In this document: in pieces, positions 1 to 11,165 of the stretch
How positions within the stretch are numbered: the stretch's first letter is position 1
How the letters are laid out: every line of letters begins with the position of its first letter
Assembly (NCBI GenBank): GCA_019787685.1
Contig: JAHNUO010000028.1
Span: 310,001 to 374,000 of the forward strand
DNA length: 64,000 bases
Origin: Chiua virens
Lineage: Eukaryota; Basidiomycota; Agaricomycetes; Boletales; Boletaceae
Direction: 5' to 3'
Translations under genes and position numbers: made by a program
Notes under the pieces: generated by a model
What the model was told of the DNA's origin: nothing
What the model saw: only the letters and a program-made list of their open reading frames with translations
Database searches by the model: none

Positions 1-1
1 G

Positions 2-895
2 TTGATCGTCCATGGCGAGTTTCGCGGGTGGCGAGGGACACTGGCGAATTTAATGGGAGATAAGTGCATCGTAGCGCGAGGATCATCCTCCTGGAACACT
101 TACTCCACGGACAACATCGTCGTCCGGTGAGTTTGTGACAATATACTTCCGTTGTCTGTCTCTGAACGGCTTCAGTGGTTCTCCGACGAGGCTTTCGGGG
201 AGGGCTTTGACGCCGCAAGAAATTCTCATGACTGCCGCCGCATTTGCTCGTGCTGAAATTCCAAACGTGTGCGGCAGGCAACGGACACCACCGCCCACCG
301 ACCTCGACACACCAAACGCAGAACACGAGGGAGAAACTGCTCAGACCGCTGCATCCAATCCCTGGGTGATTGACGAGAATGATCGCGAAGTTCTCGAAAC
401 CCCTGTGCTCAACGGTAATCGTCACTCCTGGCCTATTAATCAATCGTCTGATGTTCATCAGTACATAAATTCTTGCTGCACCCCAATGTCATCAAGTCCC
501 TTGAAAATATGCATGGATTCTTTCAGATCACCGGTGGGCGAGGCACTTACATGGGACGGGTTGCCAAAACCCAGGTACCTAGTCCCTTTCAAACCGAGGA
601 GGGGCCCGTCCCCAGGGGTCACATCGCAGTCCTCTTCACCGCTCGCACCAAAGGTGCACGTCTTCTGAAGGAAATAATATCCGAGACGGTGCTTCAGGCA
701 TACCACCCTGTGAAGAAGGGTTCCTTTTGCATGGTTATCGAAGGGAACGCAGGTGGAGAGCCCGTAGGGTCTATTTTGTCTGTTACACGGGTATTTAAAG
801 GTGTTAAAGTTGCTGTTCAACGACCGGATGGGACTCGAGCTGCAGAGGAATTTTTACCTATGTGTAGGATAATTGCAGTCGAGCCCCGCTCTTAA
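2..895 (+). CDS. KOW-domain (Spt5-like) protein, 3' part, frame disturbed
   Basis: The window opens inside a gene. Frame 2 reads LIVHGEFRGWRGTLANLMGD then CIVA, which has the shape of a KOW motif (short beta strands around G-x-x-G), up to a GT-AG intron at 127-175 (49 bp). The next exon runs to about 460. A one-base shift near 460-472 then moves the frame, and a second well-formed stretch (about 452-895) ends in a stop. It contains GSFCMVIEG followed by GSILSVTRVFKGVKVAV, another KOW-like strand pattern. Large KOW/Spt5-like families are common in Agaricomycetes, and such domains bind RNA or RNA polymerase in transcription elongation. CpG content is normal here, unlike most of the window, so this may be host sequence. 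The frame change could be an unseen intron, a mutation or an assembly error. The family call is moderate and the 5' end lies outside. Confidence 0.45.
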
Positions 896-1685
896 TGTAT
901 TCACCCGATGCATTTGGCAGCTTGCATGAGGCATTTTTGGCGAGTTGAATTGTAGACTTGTTGAGCGCGCACGAAACCATGCTCGAAGATTGAAACAAGA
1001 CTACCGTCATCCTAGATGCTGGTGAGGTTAGTTTGTATTAGAGTCACGATGCGTGAGACTGCACACGTTTTGTCGTGCCATGCAGGATTCAGACACAAAG
1101 CGTCTCGCAAGAGGCAACCTTTGGACTGAGACTGGAGGGTAAGTTGGCACCAGATTGTCGGACCAGGGTTGATACGGCTACCGAACCGAGATTGCATAGA
1201 TAGTCCACTGCTGTTTCTGAGTCACAGGACTGGTTTCAAGCTTCAAGTTCAGAAATAGAAACCACCCAGGCTCCTACCCACCACTGCGGGAGAGGTCGAG
1301 GCGTGATTGGATCTTCTTTAAGGGCTCAGCATCGTGAATGAATATGAAGATGTTGCACATCGTGTTTGCTAACTTGAAGCGAACGATGATCATCACAGTC
1401 TTACTGGTTCATGATCACCTGTGTAAACCATGTAAGTCATCACTGGCACCATGAAGATAAAGAAAGGGAATCAGGCCAACCTTGTCTGCAACTGATATCA
1501 CGGACCACACCAGTGGCGCATATGATCCTCTCCCACGTGTCTACCCCGAGTTTCTGGAGTGCATCCGCACTGTCTGCATCACTCTGTTCCCAGAACTGTG
1601 TGAGGCTGCAGACGATGCAGAGGAGGTGTTGGTGAAAGAAGAAAGGGTGGGTACAGAAGTGGTGGGTGGATCCTGCCAGCGATCA
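896..1685. other. Intergenic stretch, no convincing gene
   Basis: Short plus-strand open frames occur (for example 1482-1685, with PRVYPEFLECIRTVCI), but none has a recognisable domain or splice structure. The sequence is the left flank of the Copia insertion and continues at 7319 on the far side. Confidence 0.5.
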
Positions 1686-1690
1686 ATGAG
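1686..1690. repeat. Target-site duplication ATGAG, left side
   Basis: ATGAG is repeated exactly at 7314-7318 after the other LTR. Five bases fit Copia integrase. Confidence 0.9.
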
Positions 1691-1858
1691 TGTTGCAGCA
1701 CAATAGGCACAAGAGGAACTTAGTTAGATGAGATGGTAGTTGAGAGGCAGGAATCTATTAGGAGTCTCCTATCAACAGATGACGTGTAGCTACAGTTGGC
1801 ATCAGGCCAAGTGAGGCTTGCTATTGTTTGGCATAATCAAAGGACTTTAAGTCCAACA
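1691..1858 (-). repeat. 3' LTR of Copia-1
   Basis: This 168-bp copy matches 7146-7313 except at 8 transition sites. Just inside it (1859 onward) the minus strand carries GAGGGGGAG, a purine run in the position of the polypurine tract. Confidence 0.93.
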
Positions 1859-2168
1859 CTCCCCCTCAAGCTGCACAGAGGCCAAGAGCTTTGGAGTGCT
1901 GTAAATGTTTTCATCAGTGGAACAGCCTTCACACTATTGAAAGTCTGGGCTTGCCACATGAGCAAATCAATGTCTAGGCTCACAAAAACTATCACAATTG
2001 GCTTTATTTGATGGAAATTCTACCTTGTGAAATTTTGAGAAGAAGTTTAGAGGCAGGATTTTTTTTTTGAAATCTGTCCAGTTCTAGACAGTTGGGAACC
2101 TTTCTGTCAGAAACTGTCCAGAGCTGTCCAGCACTGTCCAGATGATGGTCAGTTTGCTGATAAGTTTG

Positions 2169-3518
2169 TCATGGTAGGGCTTTTGTGAGTATATCAGCAG
2201 TCATATCATTGGTTGGACAATATACGAGGGTTATCCAGCCAATTTTGATTGTGTTCCACATATGTAAGTTCCATAGGTCGAAATACTTTGCCCGTTTGTG
2301 AAATTGGGCATTCATCGCAATGGCAATAGCGGATTTGTTGTCACCATAGAGGATGGTCATGTTTTCAGGCTCGAAACCAATTTTGGAATAAAGATTTCTG
2401 AGCCAGATCACATCCTTTTTGGCTCTGGCCATTGCAGTAAATTCGGCCTCGGTGGTAGAAAGCACAGCTGTTGGTTCCTTCTTTGAGCTCCAGGTGATGG
2501 CACCTCCATTGAGAATAAAAATGTTGCCGCTCGTTGAAGTTAAATTGTTATTGGCAGCAAAGCTTGCATCCGCGTAACCATAGAAACTGCTCTGTTTGTT
2601 ATTGCGTGCATATGTTATTCCAAGATCTTTTGTGCCCTTGAGGTAGTGCAAGACTTGTTTCGCTGTGGTCCAATGGGCAAGATCTGGATTATTATTGAAT
2701 GAGCAGAGTTTATTTACGGTGAATGTGATGTTGGGATGTGTACCAATTGCGGCATACATAAGTGATCCTATTAAGGAGGCGTAGTTCCCATTGACTTGGG
2801 AATATTGTGATGGGTTGGTAGCTGCGTCTTGTGGTTCAAGCTTCACATTTGGATTGAGTGGGGTAGAAACGGGATTAGCTTCATGCATCCCATACCTGTC
2901 TAGAATTCTTTCAATATAATTGGTTTGTTTGATAGTAAGCATTCCCTGTTCTCGGTCACATGTGAATTCTAGACCAACGAGTTTGCTCAGTTCACCAAGA
3001 TCAGTGATATCGAATAGCCCTTTTAGATTTTTCTTTAGTTTAGTCATCTGATTTTTATCATTGGAAAAAAGTAATAGATCATCAACCCATACAGTGATGA
3101 TCTCGATAATCTTTCCAGTACACTGGATATAGATGCATGGATCTGATAAGAGGCTGTCGAAATTTATGCTGTTGAGCTTGTTATCAAGCTCCTCATTCCA
3201 CCCTTGACCGGATTGTTTCAATCCATATAATGTCTTTAATAAATGGCATAGTCGAGCTGTACCATCACTGAACCCTTCTGGCTGGTTCATATGAATCTCT
3301 TCTTTGAGTTTACCATTTAGGTAAGCCCCTTTTATGTCCATTTGCTGGATTTCCCAGTCTTCAGCAACAGCGAGCACTAATATTGCTCTAATTGTTTCAA
3401 GCCAGACTACAGGTGAGAAAGTTTCATTGGAGTCCATCCCTGGTACCTGACTGAATCCACAAGCTACTAATCTCGCTTTGTATTTTTCTAGATTGCCATT
3501 CCTGTCATATTTCCGCAC
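2169..3518 (-). pseudogene. Copia-1 reverse transcriptase and RNase H
   Basis: This 449-codon open stretch copies element RNA into DNA in Copia elements. Visible marks: the N-terminal YKARLVACGFSQVPGMD block, the palm motif VWVDDLLLF (normally YVDD), the RNase H motifs GYADASFA, STTEAEF and YGDNKSAIA, and the terminal TADILTKALP typical of Copia polyproteins. The frame continues upstream to about 3860 through the linker with a stop (GTWE then TGA) and an acidic run encoded by a CAT/ATC microsatellite at about 3750-3780. It is the 3' end of a polyprotein that starts near 6990, so it is not a separate gene. Active residues mostly remain, but upstream stops make it non-functional. Confidence 0.92.
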
Positions 3519-3860
3519 AAAGACCCATTTGTTCGTGACAGGGTTTCTATCATCGGAAGGATTAACTCACTCCCATGTGCCCATCTGTTTCAATGTTTCA
3601 AGCTCAGTTTGAATGGCTTTCTCCCATTGGGGCCAGTCAGGTGAGTTCATTGCTTCTTTGAGCATTTTTGGGTCCTTACTGCTAATGTGTGATTCACTTA
3701 TAGCAGTGTATATGGTGGCAGCGACTTTGGCAATTGATTCCTGTTGGTCATGCTCATCATCATCATCATCATCATCAGGATCGGATGTCAGTTCAGGTAT
3801 GTCACTTTCAACTCGATGTCTTTTACTTTGATTCAGATCTGATTCTTGATCTAGATCCTT

Positions 3861-5600
3861 TCATTTCATGCCAGATAAAGGTTTGCTTCCTTCTCCAGCA
3901 TGCTCCCCCTCAAACCGATGATCTGGTATGCTCTGCGTGACAGCAATCGGCCAACAGTACTCATGAAAAACTTTGATTGTTCTTGTAAGGGGGTCATAAT
4001 ATTTGATCACTTTTGGACCATCCTCGTGGCCAACAAAGATGAACTTCTTAGACTGTGAGTCCAATTTTGATGGGTTTAATTCTTGATTCAGTATCCATAC
4101 AGGTCGCCCAAATTCCTGAATGAAGGAAATGTCTGGGCATTTCCTGGACCATTTTTCATATGGTGTCATATTGGGTACGGAGCGTGTGTACACCTGGTTA
4201 CAAATATAAGCGGCATGAGACATTGCTTCATGCCATAGCTTGTTTGGTAAGTCATGCACAAAAAGCATTGCATGACCTAATTCAACAACAGTTCTATTCC
4301 AGCATTCTGCGATGCCATTTTGCTCTGGAGTATAGGGAGCAGTTGTTTAGAGCTCAATTCCCTTATTGAGACACCATGTCTGTAAATTTTTATTGACATA
4401 TTCTCATCCGTTATCAGCACAGATTGCTTTGGGTACATGCCCATACTGTCTCTCGATATGTGAGACATATTGTTTTACCTTATTAGGAGCTTCATCTTTC
4501 ATTTTCATGAAGCTGATCGTGGCATGTCGCAATTCATTGTCCACGAAAGAAATATAATACTGGTATCCTTGTGAAGATGGAACTCAGGCTGGGCCCCAAA
4601 CATCTGAGTGAGTGAGGTCACCTGGTTTTCGTATTTGCAGGCTGACTGTCTTTGGTAGTGGTTGCCGTGTTGAAGGTAATAAATCCCGGCTGTAGTGCAG
4701 TACTCAGGGGGATTGAAATAGAAAGAAGAGGGTGAAGGAATGTGATTCCGTTCAACCCAGGGACAATGCTGAGTTGGTGAACGACGAGAAATGGTTTTTG
4801 AGTAGTCCGAGATGAATCCAGGGTGAATCCGGATTAAAATGGATGGAAAAGCAGACACAGCAGTCCAAATCCAGATCGATAAAACATGAGGAGAGTGAGA
4901 GAAAATGAACGTCGACCAAAAACGATGTGAGACAGATGTGCACAGGCAAAAGCTACTGTATTTTGACAATACAGTGAGTTTTATAGTCCTCAGGAATACC
5001 CTTAGACTTGTCCTAAGTAAGGATAATAAAAAGAAGAAGGTTTTCATATGGTATAAAGTTCAAGAGGCACCCGAATGTCCCTGCAAGGGCTGCATGACAT
5101 GGTCTAGCCAATGCTAAGTACGAATAAGGAGCATTAAAAATAAAATAAAAGAGTCTGAGGCAAAATGAGTGTGGGTACAGCAATCCAGATGAGTTCATGT
5201 ATACGATCAAGCGAATAATGGCAGGTTTGAGTGGATAGATGGTTTGGATTCGAATTTGGATGATGATGACAGTGGTGGGAATGTGCTTTATGAGCACAAG
5301 GAATGTCTATTCCTTACAGTGTGATTTTCGATTTCATACAAGCCTCACACTTGAAGTCCTGCAGGCTTTGTTGGAGTGAGAACCTGTCAACAAGGTTCTT
5401 TCCATGAAGTTTTCTCAGTCCAGCAATGCCAATGTGTCCTAGGCGATGATGCCATTCCTCTCAGGTCCAAGATCGTTTGATCTTTATTGCTACATTTGTT
5501 TTGTAGCTTGCTATTTTGACATCAAGGTAATATAGATTTTGATATATTGTAGCAACGGCAATAAGTTCGTTATTTTTGTGTATTGTCATCCGGCTGTCTG
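3861..5600 (-). pseudogene. Copia-1 integrase, broken
   Basis: Read on the minus strand, this shows the pre-integrase block (RLGHIGIAGLRKLHGKNL, FKCEACMKSK; the HHCC zinc site), then the catalytic core with HSDVWGP, CADNG and PEQNGIAE in DDE order, then KWSRKCPDI and WILNQELNPSKL as in other Copia integrases. At least three stops interrupt the core (after GPA, after DNG and before TTAPYTPEQ). A 648-bp solo LTR sits between the zinc site and the core (4671-5318). If that LTR and one GTGT copy are left out, the flanking codons read KIT-RQP in frame, matching KAKTERQP in the second Copia element. Confidence 0.9.
4671..5318 (-). repeat. Solo LTR (family F) inside Copia-1 integrase
   Basis: Begins TGAAGGTAATAA, ends TTCCTTACA, with the 4-bp duplication GTGT at 4667-4670 and 5319-5322. 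The minus strand carries a TATAAAAC box (about 4980), giving the orientation. It resembles families A and E in its ACTATAAAA core, ending and 4-bp duplications. Confidence 0.85.
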
Positions 5601-5960
5601 CACAGGTGACATGTGCACCTGCTTTATCAAGTCACCTGATAGAGACAAGATTCTCTCAGGCTTTAGGTACATGCAGGACTTTGAATAGCCATAGTATACA
5701 AATTTTGTCATCAGCATGTGTGTGTATAATGACAGTGCCCTCTTCAAGAGTGGTGACCGGTTTATTGCCAAGCCCTTTGATGATGCATTCTGGTAATGAC
5801 TTGTAGTCAAGGAACACTTCACGCTGTGCACAGATATGGGTGGATGCACCAGTATTGGCAATCCATGGATAAGCTGAAAAGTCGGCCTCATTGGCCTCTT
5901 TTATTTCAACATCATTAGCAATAGATACATTTGTTACAAAGCTTCATTCAAGCTCATCTG
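5600..5960 (-). pseudogene. Copia-1 aspartic protease, catalytic Asp lost
   Basis: The minus strand reads FSAYPWIANTGASTHIC where the second Copia element has FSAYSWILDSGATTYMC. The catalytic D of D-[ST]-G is N (GAT to AAT, a G-to-A transition), which should abolish processing of the polyprotein. The segment joins gag upstream in the same frame apart from two stops (after GNS and after DELE). Downstream, the LVSI and YYLD blocks lead into the pre-integrase zinc site. Confidence 0.85.
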
Positions 5961-6024
5961 TTTCACTGGCTGTTTCTTCTTTTACTACCTTTGCACGTGC
6001 TTTTTCTTTTCCTTTTGGCCTGAG

Positions 6025-6990
6025 TCATGAGTTTCCCCATCCAAATTTGCCTAGATTTTGGTGCCCTTTATTCAGAGGGTTGTAGCGGCATTCTTCCTTT
6101 GTATGGCCAAACTTTTGGCATATGCCACATTTGGGTTTCCCTTTGTGGCGACACTGGAAAGTCAAGTGATTGGTGTAGCTGCAAATGGCGCACGGACATG
6201 GTCCCTTCGTCATCTTGTGTGAAGTAAAAGCCGTGTTTGTGACGTCACCTGACTTCTCTCTTTTTTCTTTCAGTTTCTGCTTTTTCTGCCACTCAACGGA
6301 AAGACATGAGATAAGATCAGGGACTGAGATGTCACCCAATAGGTTTTGATTGCTTTGGATCACACTTTGAGAGCCGAGGTAGCTGCTGGTAAAGCTATCA
6401 AGGCTGGCAGGAAGTGACCCAATGATGATAGCTTTGAACATTGAATCATTGACTTCTTTAGTGTGATTGGCAATGATGAGGCACTCTCGTATGATCTGAA
6501 GCTGATGGAAGTGGGATGTGATGTTAGTCTTGTCCTGAGCTTCTGTATTATACAATTGTTTGAACAAAGTGAGTATGGACTCTTGTCTGTGAGGTTCGTG
6601 TATGGTATGTAGAGTTTCCCATGTGTGGAATGCCGTGTTGCAGTCAGTTATATGCACAACTTGCTCATCCCGAATGGAAGTCGAGATGAGTTCTTGTGCG
6701 ACCATGTCCTTTGTTTCCCAGATTGTGGCTTCCAAGGGGTCATTAGGCTTTTGGACATTACCTTCAATAATGCCTTCCCATGCCCCTTTCCATTTGAGAA
6801 TGGCTTTCATGCACACTTTCCATGTGAGCCAGTTCCTGTTGCATAGCTTCTCAATCTTAGGAGCTGAGCTCACTAAGTTGGAGCTCACAGTCAGAGCCGG
6901 TTGGGTTGAGGGATTCAACATAATCGGATTTGACAGATTTGTGGTTGTTGTAACCATGGTTTGAGGAGTGGTTCGCAGTTGCAGTGGCAA
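6025..6990 (-). CDS. Copia-1 Gag, zinc-knuckle nucleocapsid protein
   Basis: This 321-codon open frame carries a UBN2/retrotrans_gag-like domain (NRNWLTWKVCMKAILKWKG, then HTWETLHTIHEPH) followed by a lysine-rich linker and two cysteine arrays, CAICSYTNHLTFQC and CGICQKFGHTKEEC. The second is a clean CX2CX4HX4C zinc knuckle that packages element RNA. The frame ends at a TGA, and pol continues in the same frame after it, so the original product was probably one Gag-Pol polyprotein. The true start is uncertain: an ATG also lies near 6958 within the frame. It is the best-preserved reading frame of this element. Confidence 0.88.
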   Translation of the reverse strand: MPLQLRTTPQTMVTTTTNLSNPIMLNPSTQPALTVSSNLVSSAPKIEKLCNRNWLTWKVCMKAILKWKGAWEGIIEGNVQKPNDPLEATIWETKDMVAQELISTSIRDEQVVHITDCNTAFHTWETLHTIHEPHRQESILTLFKQLYNTEAQDKTNITSHFHQLQIIRECLIIANHTKEVNDSMFKAIIIGSLPASLDSFTSSYLGSQSVIQSNQNLLGDISVPDLISCLSVEWQKKQKLKEKREKSGDVTNTAFTSHKMTKGPCPCAICSYTNHLTFQCRHKGKPKCGICQKFGHTKEECRYNPLNKGHQNLGKFGWGNS

Positions 6991-7133
6991 TCGAAGGAGA
7001 TACCATGGTGGGAAAAGAGAAACGTAATGGGGGTGGTGGCTGTTGTGACATCATGATTGGCCAAGTGTGAGACAAATATGATGGCGATAATAGACATATA
7101 AAATGATGCTCGTCTGTTTCAAGTTAGAGCACA

Positions 7134-7145
7134 GGGCTCATAACC
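7134..7145 (-). promoter_or_regulatory. Primer binding site of Copia-1 (initiator-tRNA anticodon arm)
   Basis: Directly inside the 5' LTR the element strand reads GGTTATGAGCCC, the complement of GGGCTCATAACC, the anticodon stem-loop of initiator tRNA-Met with its CAT anticodon. A half-tRNA primer of this kind is known for Drosophila copia and yeast Ty5. Confidence 0.8.
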
Positions 7146-7313
7146 TGTTGCAGCACAATAGGCACAAGAGGAACTTAGTTAGATGAGATAGTAGTTGAGA
7201 GGCAGGAATCTATTAGGAGTCTCCTATCGACAGATGATGTGTAACTACAGTCGGCATCAGGCCGAGTAAGGCTTGCTATTGTTTGGCATAATCAAAGGAC
7301 TTTGAGTCCAACA
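7146..7313 (-). repeat. 5' LTR of Copia-1
   Basis: 168 bp, ends TGTTGCAGCA and GTCCAACA. Followed by the ATGAG duplication at 7314-7318. It keeps C or G at several CpG sites where the other LTR has T or A. Confidence 0.93.
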
Positions 7314-7624
7314 ATGAGGAAGCCTTTGGCATGGGGGTTGCCTGCTGCTGTTGTACATTCACAAGAGCCTTGAGATGATTAACTAGAAACTGCAGACCTA
7401 CTCGGTCTCAGAAAATCACAAAGTCTGAACCCTCCGTGACTCACTTTGGATTGTCAATTAGAAAATGGCAGAGGTCCAGCTTGAGGGTGAGAACAATGGT
7501 TGCTCTGAAAAGACTAGTTACAACAGCTAGATATTACTACAGCACACAGAAAACCCATTTCTACAGTGAGTATAACTGCACCAGGTATCTTGGTCAGTGC
7601 TGTTTTTCGCAGTCAACTGGAGAG

Positions 7625-9709
7625 TCAACTGCTTCTTGCTGCCTTCAGTGCAAGCTTGTGAACCTCACTGTCTGGATAACAAATGTTGCAAGGGACCTGG
7701 TTTGATATCTGTCTACATTCCCTTGTGAGATTTTTTCTGTCCATCCATTCTATTGCCTGGTGGACCTTGCACCTGCCACTATGCAATAGTTCACCTAGTT
7801 CCCAATGCATGCCAACACTTGAGCAACCACTCAAGGATGATGATCTAGCTTTCCCAGTGGTGGTGAAGAATATGTGAGACTCTACCCCCTCCCTGCCAGC
7901 TTGTCCAGTTGCCTGCAAAGCTGACATGAGGCTGTACTTCGGTGTGTGGATGATGACAAATCAGACATTGGGTTTATCAACTCCTACTCCAAATGCTGAA
8001 GTGCATGCCATCATCTTGCTCTTTCCACTTTCCCACAGTTGCATGTTGAATACCTTTCCACTATCACCCTTTTGAAGCTTGCTGTGAAAGGCAGGGCACT
8101 GATTTACAATGGAAAACTGTTTGGCCTCATCGCATGAATTGAAAAATATAAGCATTCTTTCCTGTTCCTTCAGCTTTTGTGCAAGGGCATGAACTAAGCC
8201 TTGTAGCCCTTTCTCTCCACTCACAGGAATGCTGTGCAACCCAATCTCCTGCCGGTTTGTGGGTGACCGAATAAAAGCAATGATGTCTGGTTTCATGCAG
8301 TATGGAACCAAGAACTTCTGTTCGAGTGAGGGAGGGACTGTAGCAAAGAGCAGGTATAGTGGCACTTCTTGGTCAGATGCCCAGCATGCGAGCCTTTTCC
8401 AACTGGTCATCTGATCTGGCGGGCAAGAGAGTACATTGTGGTGTTCATCGATGAACATAGCTGTGAATCTTGGGGCACTCTCCTTGACTAGCATGCTGCA
8501 AAATTGGATCAGTGATCTCTCTAACTGAGATATGGCCAAAAAGAGATGCTTACTTGGAGAATTTTCAGCTCCTGACATGCTCAACCTGGACAAAGAGGAG
8601 TTGAACATCTGAGCAAATATCCTTGACCCCATACTTGATTGTGCAATCTCACACTGCTGATCCAGCAGGACCATAAAGGGACAAACAATGATGAATCACA
8701 TATTCAGGTCAAGCGGAGGAGGTATGAGCCACAGCATGCTTTTGCCTCTGCCTGTCTGCATGGTTATCAACACATCCTGCTGCTTGCACATTATCAAGAG
8801 AATGGCCTCCATCTGTGCCTTGCTCCTCTTGTGTGCAGCCTGAATCCCCAGCAGGACTTGGATGGCATTACAAATGTTTTCTTGGAGTAGGTTGTCCTTA
8901 TCTTGATCACGACCCTGGATATTCTCTATCAATATGATTTCTGCCTCATAACCTGGCAGTTGTGGCGCTGGTGGAGACGAGTGGAATGAATGGAAGTGAT
9001 GACCCTTGTAGTTCTTGATCACCAACTCACCATTCTTGCAATTGATCTCATTGTGCTGCCACCTCTTCTTTGGTCGAGAGACTGCTGCTTCCTCCCAGTT
9101 GACAGCTTGCAAACTGGATGCCACACTCTGGTGGGTGCACTTCATGGAGCAAGTGGAAGGATCCTTGAGGAAGAAAGGCAAAGGCAAAGCATCTGAGTTG
9201 TTTGGATCACAGTCCAAGTGATAGAGAGTCCCAGCCGCCTGCAAGCCTTGACCTGCAGCAAGGGTTTGTCTGAAGCTCGCAAGCTTCTTGATACTTCCCT
9301 CTACCAGAGAGACATTTACCAACTTGCCTAAGGCATCATCTGGGATGGTGGGCGCTTGTGAGTCTCCCCTCACAAGACCCTGGGGTACTTCGCCAAAGCT
9401 CTTGAGCTTCCTCGCTAGCCTGCTTCTGACTACGTCAATGACAATGTTGCTGGCCTGGATCGCAAAGCCCCTTGAATCTAACAACTTATCTGACATGGCT
9501 CCAGCTCCTCTGGCACGCAAAGTCAAAGGAAGTTTCTGACCTTGTGTTGCAACGGGTTCATCAATAAGGATTTTAATCACTCTTTGCTTATCTTTTTGGA
9601 GTTGTTTATCAACATTCCAACCAAATAGATGCAGCTTACCCTTGTCCACTATGCTTTCCTTGACTTCAGCAGACCTCTCTTCTAACTTGGGTGTGCAAAT
9701 TGGGCCCAC
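7625..9709 (-). pseudogene. RecQ-like DNA helicase, decayed
   Basis: One minus-strand frame runs through three blocks separated only by two TGA codons (about 8696 and 7960). The first block holds a long unassigned N-terminal part and Walker A (DVLITMQTGRGKS). The second has motif Ia (FIIVCPFMVLLDQQC), a DEHH box (FIDEHHN), motif III-like ATVPPSLE, and ACTSAFGVGVDKPNV. The third has motif VI-like ATGQAGREG, where the usual GRAGR arginine is Q, and a late cysteine pair (CNIC). RecQ-family helicases unwind DNA with ATP, and this long-N-terminus form recurs in fungal repeat-rich DNA. Both stops are most simply CGA to TGA (R in the family at motif VI), and the R-to-Q change fits the same decay. 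The frame may extend upstream toward 9920 in lower quality. Confidence 0.75.
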
Positions 9710-9925
9710 TGTGGCCAGGTAAAGCAGTTATCTGGCATTTGTCTTTCCATAGAATGAAGTTCTCTCACCTGGGTCTACCTGATCAGAGAAATGCTCTGAG
9801 CCTTCACTGGTTGTGCGGGGAGAGCCTGGAGACAGCTCCCCTGCTAAGGACTTTCCTGGAAGACAGATGGTTTAGTGCAATGTTTTGCATCGACTGCAGT
9901 GATGCTTGCCTTGCATGTATCTAAG

Positions 9926-10817
9926 CTTTGAGTGGCTAGGACCAGACTCTCCTTCCCTTGCATCTGTGATTGTCCCACAGCAGGTAGAAACTGCCAGAAA
10001 GAATAGCAACCAGAATTCAATTATCCTGCTGGGGATCATGCAAAATTTTCCCCACCATCATCTACCAGGAGGACCAGTAACCTGCCCTTAGAAGAGAGAC
10101 TGGATACCATGAGTGATAAAGATATTGTTGTCTTACTTTCTGGAAGACAAATAGTTGGGCAGAGGTTCAGCAAATGGAAAAGATGCCTTATTCCCAGGCT
10201 ACACCTAGATGTTAAGTTGGGATGAGCTCAGCAGGGATGATGACATTGCCAGCACACTCCCACCGTGTGCCTCATCAGCAAATCTACTAATTGCTTTGCC
10301 GAGCTTTGCCGAGCTTTAAGCTATCTTTGCACATTCTTTGGTAATCAGTTGTGTCAAGTAAATTTTTACTTTGAAAGTAGGTCCCAGCATCTTTAAAGCT
10401 GCTTTACACCGGCTTTCACACTTTCAAACTTATGAACTTTAGCACTTTTAACCACTTTATTAAAATGCATTGTAGAAATAGAATGAAAAAAAAAATGGAA
10501 CACAGTATAGATAGATGGCAAAAAGAAAGTGCAAAGTAAATGTAACAAGACATTGGCGGGGAAAAACCAAGCAACAATGGACAAACTGAAAAGAAAGTGC
10601 AAAGTGAATATAACAAGACATTGTCAGCAGGGGAAAAACTGAGCAGCAGGTAAAGAAACCGAGTAGTAGTGACAGAATTGAGCAGCGAAGAACAGGATGG
10701 AGGACTTGAATGCAACCAATCTAGACATAGAATGACAGTGCACCAGCAGCAGACCCAGCAAGAGAAGTCCAAGTCCTTTGTGTAAAACATGTAAATATAC
10801 TGCAGAAGATGACACAA
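9926..10817. other. Intergenic stretch with small tandem repeats
   Basis: No gene recognised. It holds a doubled 10-mer (GCTTTGCCGA, about 10292-10312) and a two-copy 68-bp tandem repeat starting at 10525 and 10593 (GAAAGTGCAAAGT...AACAAGACATTG). Confidence 0.5.
10525..10660. repeat. Two-copy 68-bp tandem repeat
   Basis: GAAAGTGCAAAGT starts at 10525 and again at 10593. Copies diverge toward their ends. Confidence 0.7.
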
Positions 10818-11165
10818 CTACTCACAAATTAAAGTGTATTCGTTCTCAGGCATGTCTGTATCAATGTCCTTGACACTAGCCTCCTGGTCCAGCTGATGAC
10901 CAACAGAATGTACCACTTCAAAAATATGGCTAAGCTGGGCATTGCTATGACGATCAGCCGCATGAGAAAGACCTCTTGTAGCATCCCCCCACTTCTGGTC
11001 AGAAAACGCATTTTTAGTAGATGTTGCTTTTCCAGGTTGTTTGTTGAAGACATGGGGAGGCTGCCCTGTGGGCTTAGTCTTCATGAGGTCCTCGACTCCA
11101 TAGGTGCTAATCAGGTGTAAACCACACTTTATCTGTGTGAAAGAGAGATAAGGATGGGGCTGCAA
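10818..11165 (-). CDS. Unrecognised open frame, 115 codons
   Basis: I do not recognise this protein. It reads RGLSHAADRHSNAQLSHIFE and then a charged, helix-like stretch ending PENEYTLICE. It lies divergent from the plus-strand gene starting at 11281, about 115 bp away, and could be an exon of a companion gene to that transposon block. It could equally be a chance frame. Confidence 0.25.
   Translation of the reverse strand: MQPHPYLSFTQIKCGLHLISTYGVEDLMKTKPTGQPPHVFNKQPGKATSTKNAFSDQKWGDATRGLSHAADRHSNAQLSHIFEVVHSVGHQLDQEASVKDIDTDMPENEYTLICE

Larger units (their letters stand above)
1691..7313 (-). mobile_element. Ty1/Copia retrotransposon, full length, inactive (Copia-1)
   Basis: Two 168-bp direct LTRs (1691-1858 and 7146-7313) begin TGTTGCAGCA and end GTCCAACA on the plus strand and are flanked by the exact 5-bp target duplication ATGAG. 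The internal region reads on the minus strand in the order gag, protease, integrase, reverse transcriptase, RNase H, which is the Copia order. The LTRs differ at 8 positions, all transitions, so the copy is not recent. Coding is broken by several stops, by a protease active-site change and by a solo LTR inserted in integrase. It is a diverged relative of the Copia element at 61046, with the same primer site and similar protein sequence. Confidence 0.95.
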
